Positions 16,935-25,007 of a stretch of DNA of 35,697 bases are shown in pieces. Position numbers and translations under genes: made by a program. The stretch's first letter is position 1, and each line of letters opens with the position of its first letter. The notes under the pieces were generated by a model. It was not told the DNA's origin. It was given only the letters and a program-made list of their open reading frames with translations, and did not search any database. Origin of the DNA: an uncultured Propionibacteriaceae bacterium (GTDB lineage Bacteria; Actinomycetota; Actinomycetes; Propionibacteriales; Propionibacteriaceae); NCBI GenBank assembly GCA_902805915.1, contig CADCUO010000015.1, forward strand, positions 1 to 35,697, written 5' to 3'.

Positions 16935-17983
16935 CGCCCGGGATAGACCATCGGCTTCAAGGTGGTTGGGTCCTTCTTGGCTACCTGCAACGCCTCGACT
17001 GCCTGAGCCAGACCGTACTGACCGGTCACCAGCCCGTCCAGGTCGACCAGACCCGAGGCGGCTAGAGCGATCGCAGCCGGATAGCAATTGGCGTAGCGGA
17101 ACGTCCCGGTGACCACCAGCTCCTTGATCTGGATCAGCGCGACCGGCAGCTCCATGGTGGCGGCACCCATTCCGACCAACACCACCCGAGCAGCCGGCGC
17201 TGCAGCCGCGAAGGCGGCGTGCACGGCCGGTGTCGCCCCACTGCACTCCAAGATCACGTCGACCGGGTCGATCTGGTCCGACAGCGGTCCTGCGGTGGCA
17301 TTGATGACCTGGCTGGCCCCCCGTCCCAAAGCCGTCTGCAAGCGATAGTCGTTGGTGTCGCTCACTCCCACCCACGCGGCCCCTCGAGCCCGAGCTACAT
17401 CGGCACAGAGCAGCCCGACGGGGCCGGCACCAGTCACCAGCACGCGGTCTCCCGGCTGCACTCCGACTTTCTGGTTCGCCCAGACCCCGACCGACAACGG
17501 CTCGATCAGGGCAGCAGCCTCATCGGAGAGCGAGTCCGGTACCGGGTGCGCCCGGTGAGACTCCAGCACCACGTACTGAGCAAAGGCACCATTCACCGGA
17601 GGCGTGGCGAAGAACTGCACGTCCGGGCACAGGTTGTAACGTCCGGTCAGGCACTGGGTACACCGGCCACAGGTCTCCTGCGGCTCCATCGCTACCCGTT
17701 GCCCGACCCGGCGGTCGGTCACAGCTGAACCGATGGCACGGACGGTGCCAGATGCCTCGTGGCCCAGGACCAGCGGCTGCTCCACCACGAAGTCCGCGAT
17801 CCGTCCGTGGTCAAAGTAGTGCACATCGGAGCCGCAGATACCGACGGCAGCCACCTCGATCAGGACCTGATGCGGTCCGGGCTCGGGCACCGCGGCCTGC
17901 TCCAGCTCGACGACACCCTGCTTGAGCAGGACGGCCTGGGTCTGCTCGCTGGCGATGGAGCTCGTGGGGGCGATAGCACTCAT
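16931..17983 (-). CDS. Zinc-dependent polyol (sorbitol/xylitol-type) dehydrogenase
   Basis: This is a medium-chain dehydrogenase/reductase oxidising a polyol to a ketose with NAD. The catalytic zinc site is GICGSDVHYF, with GHEASGTV following. The structural zinc lobe has the cysteines of ETCGRCTQCLTGRYNLCP, and the Rossmann motif is VTGAGPVGLLCADVA. The pattern YFDHGRIADFVV resembles L-iditol/sorbitol dehydrogenases. The start is ATG 17983 (MSAIAPTS); 16 further residues in the track are not needed. The 350-aa length is normal. It is convergent with the GH3 gene, the two stops sharing CTAG. The exact substrate is uncertain. Confidence 0.9.
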   Translation of the reverse strand: MSAIAPTSSIASEQTQAVLLKQGVVELEQAAVPEPGPHQVLIEVAAVGICGSDVHYFDHGRIADFVVEQPLVLGHEASGTVRAIGSAVTDRRVGQRVAMEPQETCGRCTQCLTGRYNLCPDVQFFATPPVNGAFAQYVVLESHRAHPVPDSLSDEAAALIEPLSVGVWANQKVGVQPGDRVLVTGAGPVGLLCADVARARGAAWVGVSDTNDYRLQTALGRGASQVINATAGPLSDQIDPVDVILECSGATPAVHAAFAAAAPAARVVLVGMGAATMELPVALIQIKELVVTGTFRYANCYPAAIALAASGLVDLDGLVTGQYGLAQAVEALQVAKKDPTTLKPMVYPGR

Positions 17984-18012
17984 GGGCTCAGCGTAGCGAC
18001 CCCGGGACGAGC

Positions 18013-18834
18013 TCAGGAATGTACCAGCCACCGCTCGAGCCGAGTCCGGGCCTCCGCGGTCAGCGGTTCCTCCCCCACCACAACGCTGCGCGCCGTGGCG
18101 AAGATCGTGTCGGTGTCGGAGTCGAGGATCTTGGCGGCCAAGGTGAACGAGCGGGTGCCGATCTTGACGACCGCTGTGCGAACCTCGTACGGCTCAGTGC
18201 GGAAGTCCAATGGCTGGCGATACTCCAGATCCTGCCGCACGATCACCCACACCACCTGGCCTGACCGCTCCATCACCTGCGACAGCATCGCGATCCGTGC
18301 CTCTTGGATGTAGTCGTAGAACTTGACGTTGTTGACGTGGCCGTAGGAGTCAAGGTCGGACCACCGCACTCTCAGGGCGTACCGATGCCCCTCCTGCTGG
18401 TGTGCCGGCCGCGGTAGCGGCGGCAGCGGCTCGGTCAGCCCGCGAGCGGCCTCGAGAGCCGACCGTTCTTCCGGTAGCAGCCGGCGCAGTGAGCCGGTCG
18501 CCAGATCGAACGGGACGGCACCGGTTCGTGCCCGCGCAACCAGGTGCTCGCCGTCGAACAGCTCGTAGCTGATGTAGAACCGGCTGGCGCCGAAGCTGTC
18601 CACCCCGAGCTCGATCCGGATCTGTTGCTCCGCGAACTTGATGGGGCGCAGGTACTCCACCTGGTGGCTGGTGACAAGCACGCCGGTGTCAAGCAGCTGG
18701 TGCAGGATTGCTGGCCCGGACAGCAGGAAGTCGACCCTGGCCTCCTGCAGGTAGTCAAGGTATGCGGCGTTGTTGATGTGCCCCTGAGCGTCCATGTCTC
18801 CCCAACGGATCGGACACAGATAGGTGTGGGTCAC
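18013..18834 (-). CDS. Double-hotdog acyl-CoA thioesterase
   Basis: Two 4HBT hotdog domains lie in tandem. The first begins PIRWGDMDAQGHINNAAYLDYLQEAR and the second RVRWSDLDSYGHVNNVKFYDYIQEAR. Each has the catalytic Asp/Asn pattern (D.D..GH.NN) followed by the long hotdog helix. Such proteins hydrolyse acyl-CoA or related thioesters in the cytosol. At 273 aa it is a natural tandem duplication. The GTG start follows GAGGAG with seven bases between. It is probably downstream of its own promoter region (18835-18978), which contains two TGTGACAT repeats, and lies 29 bp from the polyol dehydrogenase gene. Confidence 0.92.
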   Translation of the reverse strand: MTHTYLCPIRWGDMDAQGHINNAAYLDYLQEARVDFLLSGPAILHQLLDTGVLVTSHQVEYLRPIKFAEQQIRIELGVDSFGASRFYISYELFDGEHLVARARTGAVPFDLATGSLRRLLPEERSALEAARGLTEPLPPLPRPAHQQEGHRYALRVRWSDLDSYGHVNNVKFYDYIQEARIAMLSQVMERSGQVVWVIVRQDLEYRQPLDFRTEPYEVRTAVVKIGTRSFTLAAKILDSDTDTIFATARSVVVGEEPLTAEARTRLERWLVHS

Positions 18835-18870
18835 GCACTTCTCCTCAAGAGGCCGTCGGGTCTCCCGAAC

Positions 18871-18899
18871 ATGTCACAGGGTCCCCCAGGAATGTCACA
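18871..18899. promoter_or_regulatory. Two atgtcaca direct repeats upstream of the thioesterase
   Basis: atgtcaca occurs at 18871-18878 and 18892-18899, exactly 21 bp apart, which is two helical turns. The repeats read TGTGACAT on the coding strand of the thioesterase gene and lie 37-65 bp upstream of its GTG. This spacing suggests cooperative binding of a regulator; its identity is unknown. Confidence 0.4.
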
Positions 18900-18978
18900 C
18901 CAGTCCCAGTGAACCCGCACCGCCACGCGTGGCCAGCTCTAGCCGGCGCCAACTGGAGTGGGGTTCTGAGGTTCGCGC

Positions 18979-20460
18979 TCAAACGAGCCGTTCCAGCGGC
19001 TCGGTGGTCGGTCCTTCGAGCACAGTGCCGTCGACCGCGTACCGGGATCCGTGCAGGGGGCAGTCCCAGGACTTCTCCGCATCGTTCCAGCGCACGACGC
19101 CGCCGAGGTGGGTGCAGACGGCGGAGACGGTGCAAGTCCGACCGTTCAGGGTGGCGACGGCCGCCGGTCTCAGGTCGCGGCGACCGACCACACCCTCGCC
19201 TTCGGCGGGGGCCTCATCGGGCAGCGGCCGGAGCTCCGCCGCGGCCCATCCCTGTAGGGCTGCGACTCCCACCTCGGCGTTGTACTGGATCGCCTGCAGC
19301 GCAGCCAGCGGCTTGGTGACGCGAGACCCTAAGGTGTCCGCCCAGGGCATCTGACCGCCCAGAATCTCCCCGGCGATCCGCAGCGCGGCCATTGGTGCGT
19401 TGGTCATCCCCCACTTGCCGTATCCGGTAGCAAGGTACACATGCCCACCGCCGCCCGGAAGCTTGCCGACGAAGGGCACATGGTTGTGGGACTCATAGTC
19501 CTGAGCCGACCAGACGTGGCTGCGTACCGCCCCGGGGAAGTTCTCGAGCGTCCAGGCGGTGAGTTCGTCCACCATCGACTGCGGTGAGGGATGGCGTCCC
19601 ACCTCGTGCCCGTTGCCACCGACGACCAGCACCTCTTCCCCGTTGTAGGAGGCAGTACGCAGCGAGCGCGTCGGCGACTCGGTGGAGAGGTACATGCCTT
19701 GCGGAACATGACCGGGAACGCGGAAGGCCATGGCGTAGGAACGTTGCGGTGTCACCTTCGCGAAGTACAGGCCCCGATCAAGGATCGGGATCCCGGTCGC
19801 CAACACCACGTTCTCAGCGGCGATGGTGCCGCTGTCGGTGCTCACCGTGCTGCTGAACCCAACGTCGACACCCTTCACCCGGACGTCCTCCAGGAGCACC
19901 CCGCCGCGGGCCCGTAGCTCCGCCGCCAAGGCGGTGAGCACGTCCAGCGGGTTGAACTGTGCCTGGTCGCGAAGCCTGACCGTGCCATAGCTGGCATAGG
20001 GCAGCTCGTCGGCGTCCTCTAATGTGACGTCGAGCCCCACTCGGCGACAGGCGTCGAACTCCTTGCGGACCGATGCGGCGCCGGCGCTGGCGCCCGCGTA
20101 GGTGTAGGCGTCGCGCTGCTCGAAGGGAACGCCGTGGTCGGAGCAGTAACGCAGCAGCCAAGCCTGGCCTTCTCGGTTGCCCTCCAGGTAGGCCCGGGCC
20201 ACCTCCTCAGAATGGGCCGACAGGATGGCTGAGTACCTGGTCCCCTGCAACAGGCTGACCTTGGCGGTGGTGTGGCCGGTGGTCACAGCGCCGACGAAGC
20301 GGGCCTCGACCACGGCTACTCTGCGGCCCGCCCGCGACAGCAGCACCCCGGTGATCAGGCCGGTCAGTCCTCCGCCAACCACCACGTCGTCATACGCGAC
20401 GTCCGGCACGAATGTGTCGGTCTCGATCTGGTCGACCCGATCCAACCACAACGACGTCAT
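18979..20460 (-). CDS. FAD-dependent oxidoreductase with C-terminal Rieske domain
   Basis: The N-terminal FAD domain has a dinucleotide-binding loop VVVGGGLTGLITGVLLSRAG (about residues 26-45) and belongs to the DAO/glycine-oxidase fold. The middle has the family segments GHTTAKVSLLQG and YATGYGKWGMTNAPMAALRI-type sequence. The last 45 residues form a Rieske 2Fe-2S site: CTHLGG with C449 and H451, and CPLHGSRY with C467 and H470. The 493-aa architecture resembles proteins annotated as gamma-glutamylputrescine oxidoreductase-like with Rieske; the substrate is unknown. It diverges from the SDR gene. It may pass electrons from FAD to an outside acceptor. Confidence 0.93.
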   Translation of the reverse strand: MTSLWLDRVDQIETDTFVPDVAYDDVVVGGGLTGLITGVLLSRAGRRVAVVEARFVGAVTTGHTTAKVSLLQGTRYSAILSAHSEEVARAYLEGNREGQAWLLRYCSDHGVPFEQRDAYTYAGASAGAASVRKEFDACRRVGLDVTLEDADELPYASYGTVRLRDQAQFNPLDVLTALAAELRARGGVLLEDVRVKGVDVGFSSTVSTDSGTIAAENVVLATGIPILDRGLYFAKVTPQRSYAMAFRVPGHVPQGMYLSTESPTRSLRTASYNGEEVLVVGGNGHEVGRHPSPQSMVDELTAWTLENFPGAVRSHVWSAQDYESHNHVPFVGKLPGGGGHVYLATGYGKWGMTNAPMAALRIAGEILGGQMPWADTLGSRVTKPLAALQAIQYNAEVGVAALQGWAAAELRPLPDEAPAEGEGVVGRRDLRPAAVATLNGRTCTVSAVCTHLGGVVRWNDAEKSWDCPLHGSRYAVDGTVLEGPTTEPLERLV

Positions 20461-20474
20461 TACAACTCCCTAGT

Positions 20475-20488
20475 CTGTCTTCAGACAG
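20475..20488. promoter_or_regulatory. Short inverted repeat in divergent promoter region
   Basis: ctgtc-ttca-gacag is a perfect 5-bp inverted repeat lying 15 bp upstream of the FAD/Rieske gene start, in the 170-bp region shared with the divergent SDR gene. It is a possible operator, though such short repeats also occur by chance. Confidence 0.25.
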
Positions 20489-20630
20489 CGCAGTGACCGG
20501 CCTGGTCGGCATACGCCAGGAGGGTTACCCATTCGCCACCGGCGGAACCTGCCAGCAGGACCGACGCTTGCCAGTTCGGGCGGTGGGTACGTTGGCGATG
20601 CCCATCGCCGTCCAGTCCAAGGAGAAACCC

Positions 20631-21503
20631 GTGCGCCTGAAGCGCCGCCCCGCTACGGACCCTGCAGATCGAGTCGTGCTGATCACCGGTGGATCCAGTG
20701 GAATCGGGTTAGCCGCCGCGCTGCACGCCGCCGAGTGCGGGAACCGGGTGGCTCTGCTGGCGCGGAACAGCGACCGGCTAGACGTGGCCGCAGCCCAGTG
20801 CCGTGACCGAGGCGCTGCCGAGGTCATGGTGCTGGAAGCTGACGTTGCCGACGCTGCCTCAGTGGACACCTCGGTGCAGCAGCTGCTCACCACCTGGGGA
20901 AAGATCGACCTCATCATCCAGTCCGCCGGGGTGGCGGGATACGGGCTCTTCACCGACGTACCGGTTGCAGTGTTCGACCGAATCATCGAGACCAACGTGC
21001 TAGGTACGGCGAATGTGGTCCGCTCGGCCCTGCCGTCGATGCGGGCCCGCAACCAGGGGACGATCATCATGGTGGGCTCCATCATCGGCTACATCGCCAC
21101 TCCGTCGATGACTGCGTACACGACCAGCAAGTGGGCGATCCGCGGGTTGCTGCGAACCCTCCAGGTCGAGAACAGGGACCGTCCAGGGGTGCACATCTGC
21201 TACCTCGCCCCGGCCGGGGTGGACACGCCGATCTACCGACTAGCCGCAAACTACTCCGACCGGGATGGTCGGCCGCCGCCACCGGTACTGACGGCCCAGC
21301 GGGTGGCTGCGGCTGCTTTCCAGCTGGCGGACCGGCCCCGTCGAACAGCGCAGGTCGGGTCCATGAACCTGCTCATCCTCGCTGGGTTCAACGCGATGCC
21401 GGCAGTGTACGACCGCCTGGTTAGCCCGCTTTTCCGTGCGTTCGCTAGCAGGCCCAGCTCTGCTCCCACCGGCCATCCCGGCAACGCCTTCGACTCCAGC
21501 TGA
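20631..21503 (+). CDS. Short-chain dehydrogenase/reductase (SDR)
   Basis: This NAD(P)-dependent oxidoreductase has the classical SDR pattern: cofactor loop ITGGSSGIGLAAAL, NAG-like motif QSAGVAGYG, catalytic Ser in VGSIIGY, and YTTSKWAIRG as the YxxxK motif. The start is GTG 20631, six bases after AAGGAG; longer starts in the track run through the divergent promoter region. The C-terminal part (MNLLILAGFNAMPAVYDRLV) resembles SDRs with a helical membrane-facing tail. The 290-aa length is normal. The substrate is unknown. It ends before a strong hairpin. Confidence 0.92.
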   Translation: MRLKRRPATDPADRVVLITGGSSGIGLAAALHAAECGNRVALLARNSDRLDVAAAQCRDRGAAEVMVLEADVADAASVDTSVQQLLTTWGKIDLIIQSAGVAGYGLFTDVPVAVFDRIIETNVLGTANVVRSALPSMRARNQGTIIMVGSIIGYIATPSMTAYTTSKWAIRGLLRTLQVENRDRPGVHICYLAPAGVDTPIYRLAANYSDRDGRPPPPVLTAQRVAAAAFQLADRPRRTAQVGSMNLLILAGFNAMPAVYDRLVSPLFRAFASRPSSAPTGHPGNAFDSS

Positions 21504-21517
21504 GCCGGGCAAGCCAA

Positions 21518-21545
21518 GACCCCGGCCCAGAAGAGGGCCGGGGTC
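21518..21545. terminator. Strong hairpin between convergent genes (bidirectional terminator)
   Basis: gaccccggccc and gggccggggtc form a perfect 11-bp GC-rich stem with a 6-base loop (agaaga), 14 bp after the SDR stop. Only a weak T-rich stretch follows on the plus strand. It lies between the convergent SDR and DUF3618 genes, so it could stop transcription from both sides. Confidence 0.7.
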
Positions 21546-21641
21546 CAGGTGTTGTTCGGGTCCGCGCCGGTCAGACATCCCGTCCGTCGCACCCAGTCAT
21601 GTGTGACTGTGAACGTCCGACGGGGTGTTCTGGCACTAGCG

Positions 21642-22370
21642 TCAGTTGTTGCGGCTTTCCTTGACCCGCTGGCCGCTCTCCTGCACATCCTGCTTGACGT
21701 CGGAAGCTGCAGAGGTGCCCTCGTCCTTGACGTTCTGGACTGCGTCCTGGGCGGTGGCCTTGACCGACTGTGCAGCCTCCTGCAACGGCTCCTGGAGGCT
21801 CTGGGCAGCATCGCGTGCCATCTCGGTGACCTGCTGCTTCACCGGCTCGATGTTCTCCTTAATGCCCTCTACCGCCTGCAGCTCCTTCTGTGAGGAAGGA
21901 AGCAGGGAAGAGATCAGCATGCCGGCTCCGAAGGCAATCAGACCAGCTGCCAGCGGGTTGCCCGACGTGCGGCTCTTCAGCTGCTGCGGAGCGTTGCTCA
22001 CTGCGCCACTCACAGTGGAGGCGGCGCTGCTCGCGGCGGACTGCGCCGACGACGCTGCGTCGGTGACCGCAGACTGGGCCGACGACGCTGCGCCGCTGAC
22101 TGCGGACTGAGCCGACGACGCCTTGTCGCCGAGTGCGGACTGAGCCGAAGAAGCCCTGTCACCGACGCCCGAATGAGACGTGCGGCCGGTGTCCGGGTCA
22201 GATCCCATGATCTTGTCCTTGACGCCCAACGTTGCCTCCTTGACGCGATTCACCTTGCGCTTCGCGATGCTTCTCGGGTTCGCCTCATCGACCAACTCGT
22301 TCACATTCTCGCTCAAGGCCGCCCGGGTGCGCTCGATCTCGGCGCGAATTACCTCTGGGTTGTCAGACAT
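21642..22370 (-). CDS. DUF3618 protein with Ala/Ser-rich repeats
   Basis: The N-terminus (PEVIRAEIERTRAALSENVNELVD) is the DUF3618 signature, usually found beside actinobacterial holin-X proteins. A low-complexity region follows with repeated SSAQSAV-type units at roughly 8-13 residue spacing. Next comes one membrane helix (NPLAAGLIAFGAGMLISSLL), then a long Gln/Ala/Glu-rich amphipathic helix. The 242-aa protein is likely anchored to the inner membrane with most mass in the cytoplasm. It has its own GAGGAG site and overlaps the upstream holin-like gene by 8 bp. Function is unknown; an envelope-stress role is inferred from the context. Confidence 0.85.
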   Translation of the reverse strand: MSDNPEVIRAEIERTRAALSENVNELVDEANPRSIAKRKVNRVKEATLGVKDKIMGSDPDTGRTSHSGVGDRASSAQSALGDKASSAQSAVSGAASSAQSAVTDAASSAQSAASSAASTVSGAVSNAPQQLKSRTSGNPLAAGLIAFGAGMLISSLLPSSQKELQAVEGIKENIEPVKQQVTEMARDAAQSLQEPLQEAAQSVKATAQDAVQNVKDEGTSAASDVKQDVQESGQRVKESRNN

Positions 22371-22821
22371 GCCGGTTCTCCTCTTCGTTGCCCTTCAATG
22401 CATTTGGAATCTTGCCGAGCGTGTCAGTCGTGTCCGGGATACCCCGCACGCGCTCCATCTCCTTCTTCCCTAGGGAGAACAGGATCGCAGCGATGATCGC
22501 CCAGATCACGGCGACGATGAGCGCCGCCCAGCCACGACCGAGCAGGTTGCCGATCGCCCACCACAACGAGATGGACAAGAACAGCAACACCAGGAAGCCA
22601 CCGACACCGGCGCCGACGAACATGCCGATGCCTTTGCCGGCCCGGCTGCCCGACTGCTTGAGCTCAGCGGTCGCCAGCGCGACCTCCTGCCGCATCAGCG
22701 TCGACAGGTCCCTGGTGACGTTTCCCATCAGCTCGCCGATGGAAGCGCGGTCCTGGTCACCAGAGGTGTCTGAGCTGGTGTACGTCTCTCGCGAGGACGA
22801 CTCGGGAAGTGCTTCGCTCAT
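22363..22821 (-). CDS. Holin-X-like (phage holin superfamily) membrane protein
   Basis: This matches the Act_holin-X pattern (PF07332-like): an N-terminal polar region, the signature SIGELMGNVTRDLSTLMRQEVALATAELKQ helix, a glycine-rich turn, and two membrane helices (FVGAGVGGFLVLLFLSISLWW and LIVAVIWAIIAAILFSLG). The 152-aa size is usual. Despite the name, chromosomal members beside DUF3618 genes are not phage lysis genes and their role is unknown. The ATG overlaps the stop of the gene above as ATGA, placing it second in a three-gene operon. Confidence 0.87.
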   Translation of the reverse strand: MSEALPESSSRETYTSSDTSGDQDRASIGELMGNVTRDLSTLMRQEVALATAELKQSGSRAGKGIGMFVGAGVGGFLVLLFLSISLWWAIGNLLGRGWAALIVAVIWAIIAAILFSLGKKEMERVRGIPDTTDTLGKIPNALKGNEEENRHV

Positions 22822-23717
22822 GGTCGGACATCACCCCGGCCGGTGCCAGGAGTTGGGTCGAACGGTGAGGTCCCCAGACCCTGGGAGGTGCCAGTCTCAT
22901 ACGTCGTGCCACCTTCGTAGGTGGGCGCTGGCGCGGTGGTGTAGTCGCTACTGGTGTACGAGGTGTCGCCGTACCCGGTAGCGGTCTCGCTGTAGCCGGT
23001 GGTGGCGTAGCCGGTGCCGCCCAGGCCGGTGTTCGTCGTAGCGGAGGTACCGCTGCCGATCGACCCACGGGCGCTGTCTGCCTTGGCAGCCGCTCCGAGG
23101 TTGCGGGTCAGTCGACCTGCGACTGCTCCGGCAAGCGCCGCTCCGAGGAGGAACTGGCCCGGCTTGCGGCGGGCGAAGGTCCTGACCTGATCCAGCACAT
23201 CGGCGGGATCGCTGTTCTGCACCCAGTGGCCGACCGCTCCGACCTTGTTCGCGGCTTGCTGCGCCAGGTCACCGATGAACGCGGGACCTTCGGAGTTGGC
23301 CCCGAGGTTGCCGAGCTCCTTCGCCACCGCGTGAATGCTCTCTGCGAGCTTCGACTGCTGCGTCGAGAGCTGCTGGCCGACCTGACCACGGGCCTGCTCC
23401 AGCAAGTTCTTAGCCTGGCTGCCTGCCTCGGCCGTGACGTTGCCGAGCTCGCCCTTCGCCGCTGAGGCGACCTGCGAGGCTGCGCCGGCTGCTGCCACCT
23501 TGGTGCTGGCTGCTTCTTCCTTGGCAACATCCTTGGTCGAGCTGGACTGACCGGGTGTGCCACCGCCCGTGGAGTAGCTTGATCCTCCCGAGACTCCGAA
23601 GCCTCCGCCAGCCGATCCCGCTCCAGTCGCGGTCGATCCAGTAGCCGGCACGCCCGGCTCTAGCGGTAGTCCTCGATCGCCTTCATAGGGACCTGGAACC
23701 GCGGTTGGGTTGGTCAT
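22818..23717 (-). CDS. Ala/Gly-rich putative membrane-associated protein
   Basis: This 299-aa protein is the first gene of the operon. Residues 1-60 are Gly/Ser/Pro-rich and disordered. Residues 65-150 form a long Ala/Gln-rich amphipathic helical region (KELGNLGANSEGPAFIG marks its end). ARRKPGQFLLGAALAGAVAGRLTRNL follows, with a short hydrophobic segment flanked by arginines. The last 80 residues are a Thr/Tyr/Gly-rich tail with repeated TGY and TSY units. The middle part, including the RRKPGQFLLGA-type segment, recurs in my memory in actinobacterial proteins beside holin-X/DUF3618 genes. Function is unknown. Confidence 0.8.
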   Translation of the reverse strand: MTNPTAVPGPYEGDRGLPLEPGVPATGSTATGAGSAGGGFGVSGGSSYSTGGGTPGQSSSTKDVAKEEAASTKVAAAGAASQVASAAKGELGNVTAEAGSQAKNLLEQARGQVGQQLSTQQSKLAESIHAVAKELGNLGANSEGPAFIGDLAQQAANKVGAVGHWVQNSDPADVLDQVRTFARRKPGQFLLGAALAGAVAGRLTRNLGAAAKADSARGSIGSGTSATTNTGLGGTGYATTGYSETATGYGDTSYTSSDYTTAPAPTYEGGTTYETGTSQGLGTSPFDPTPGTGRGDVRP

Positions 23718-23766
23718 GTCATCTCCTTATCCTGAGACGGATTTATTGCGAGGCGCCTTCGCCCCG

Positions 23767-23796
23767 GTATGTCGCCACACCTCAGTATGTCGCCAC
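23767..23796 (-). promoter_or_regulatory. 12-bp direct repeats upstream of the holin/DUF3618 operon
   Basis: gtatgtcgccac occurs perfectly at 23767-23778 and 23785-23796, an 18-bp period, 50-80 bp upstream of the first gene of the operon. It reads GTGGCGACATAC twice on the coding strand. It may be a regulator site or a duplicated promoter element. Confidence 0.45.
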
Positions 23797-23871
23797 CCGT
23801 TGGCGAGCACCACACAAGGGTGACCGTTATACGCGGCCACCGAAACTTTGTTGTACTCGAACACGGTAGCC

Positions 23872-23896
23872 ATACCCATCGGCCGGGAAATAATGC
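23872..23896 (-). promoter_or_regulatory. Possible SigB/SigF-type promoter
   Basis: On the minus strand GCAT, 15 bases, then GGGTAT fits the actinobacterial SigB-type pattern GNNT-N14-16-GGGTAY. It points at the operon starting at 23717, with a leader of about 150 bases. The -35 consensus is loose, so chance occurrence is possible. Confidence 0.35.
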
Positions 23897-23910
23897 ACTT
23901 GGCGGCTGAT

Positions 23911-24927
23911 TTAGTCGCGGATGCGCTCCGCGCCGACTAGAGCCTTGGCTGTCACCGTTGTTTCGTGCTGGTCAGTCGGCTTCCAGTCGCGGAAGGTGAA
24001 GAACGGTCGCCGCTCCGCATAACGACGGGCATCGAGAACGCGCAGGTCGGCATCCACCGACTCAGTAATCGGCCGCCGTTCGCGCAGCACCCACGGCAAT
24101 CCCCGTACTGCCCGGACCAGGGCGATGGCATAGTTCTTGCTCTTCGGTCGGTCGACCAGCGTATGCAGCGTCCAGCGCAGCGCGCTGGCCCGCGGCCGGT
24201 GCAACCAGGCGTTCCAGAGCGTGTTCCGCATGCTGTAGCTATGCAGCCGGGCGGCATTCGCACGGCTAGGGAGGTGGTACATCACCACGTCGTCCACGTA
24301 GCGCATCTGGTGCCCAGCCTTCGCCAGCTTGAAGCTCAAGGTCTCCTCTTCGCCGCCGATGAAAAACCGGGGATCATAGCCACCCACCTCCAGGTACGCC
24401 GACCGCCGTACGATCACCGCCCCCGCCATGAACCCGAGCAGCACGCGCCCCGGAATGCCGACTCGATCCGGTATCGGACTGGCCGCCATCTCCGCGGAGA
24501 TCGGGTCCAGCCGCCGCTGCTCGCCGACCAGGATCTTCGCGTTGACCACAGCTAGCCGCGGATAGCGATCCAGCAGGTCGCAGGCGCGCTCAAGACTGCC
24601 ACGTTGGTAGTAGCCATCATCGTCGCAGAACGCCAGATAGGGGGTCCGAGCATGTTCGGCGCCTACATTGCGCGCTGCGGCGCCCAAGTTGGTCGGCAGC
24701 CGGTGCACGGTGATGGACGCGCCGGACACCCGTCCACACGCCTCGACCGCCTCAGCCGTACCGTCTGCCGAGGCATTGTCGACCACGATCACGTCGGCGT
24801 TCAATGCGGCGATCCGGCCCAGTATCTGCCCCACCCGCGCTACACAGTTATACGTCAGGAGCACGACCGTTACGCGGTCCCGTAGGGGGACCGTGCTTAG
24901 GTGGGTATTCGTGTTGTATTCGGTCAC
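23911..24927 (-). CDS. Glycosyltransferase family 2
   Basis: This cytosolic or peripheral-membrane transferase moves a sugar from a nucleotide-sugar to a glycan or lipid acceptor. The GT-A fold is visible: VTVVLLTYNCVARVGQIL, IVVDNASADGT, the metal-binding DDD in YLAFCDDDGYYQ, the segment GFMAGAVIVRRSAYLEVGGYD, and the catalytic-region FIGGEEETLSFKLAKAG. The end has a basic helix-rich tail without strong membrane helices. The start is GTG 24927 after GGGGGA. At 338 aa it resembles rhamnosyl-type GT2 enzymes, but donor and acceptor cannot be read. It lies alone, not in a polysaccharide locus. Confidence 0.92.
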   Translation of the reverse strand: MTEYNTNTHLSTVPLRDRVTVVLLTYNCVARVGQILGRIAALNADVIVVDNASADGTAEAVEACGRVSGASITVHRLPTNLGAAARNVGAEHARTPYLAFCDDDGYYQRGSLERACDLLDRYPRLAVVNAKILVGEQRRLDPISAEMAASPIPDRVGIPGRVLLGFMAGAVIVRRSAYLEVGGYDPRFFIGGEEETLSFKLAKAGHQMRYVDDVVMYHLPSRANAARLHSYSMRNTLWNAWLHRPRASALRWTLHTLVDRPKSKNYAIALVRAVRGLPWVLRERRPITESVDADLRVLDARRYAERRPFFTFRDWKPTDQHETTVTAKALVGAERIRD

Positions 24928-25007
24928 CGTTTCCCCCGAGCGCCATCACCTACCTGGGTGGGCCACCCCGCTGGGATGGCCCATCCACCATCATCGACCG
25001 ATGCAGG

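Noticed and set aside
22363-22821. Holin-like gene as evidence of a prophage
   Set aside because: No integrase, endolysin, capsid or terminase genes nearby; chromosomal holin-X/DUF3618 pairs are common in actinobacteria.
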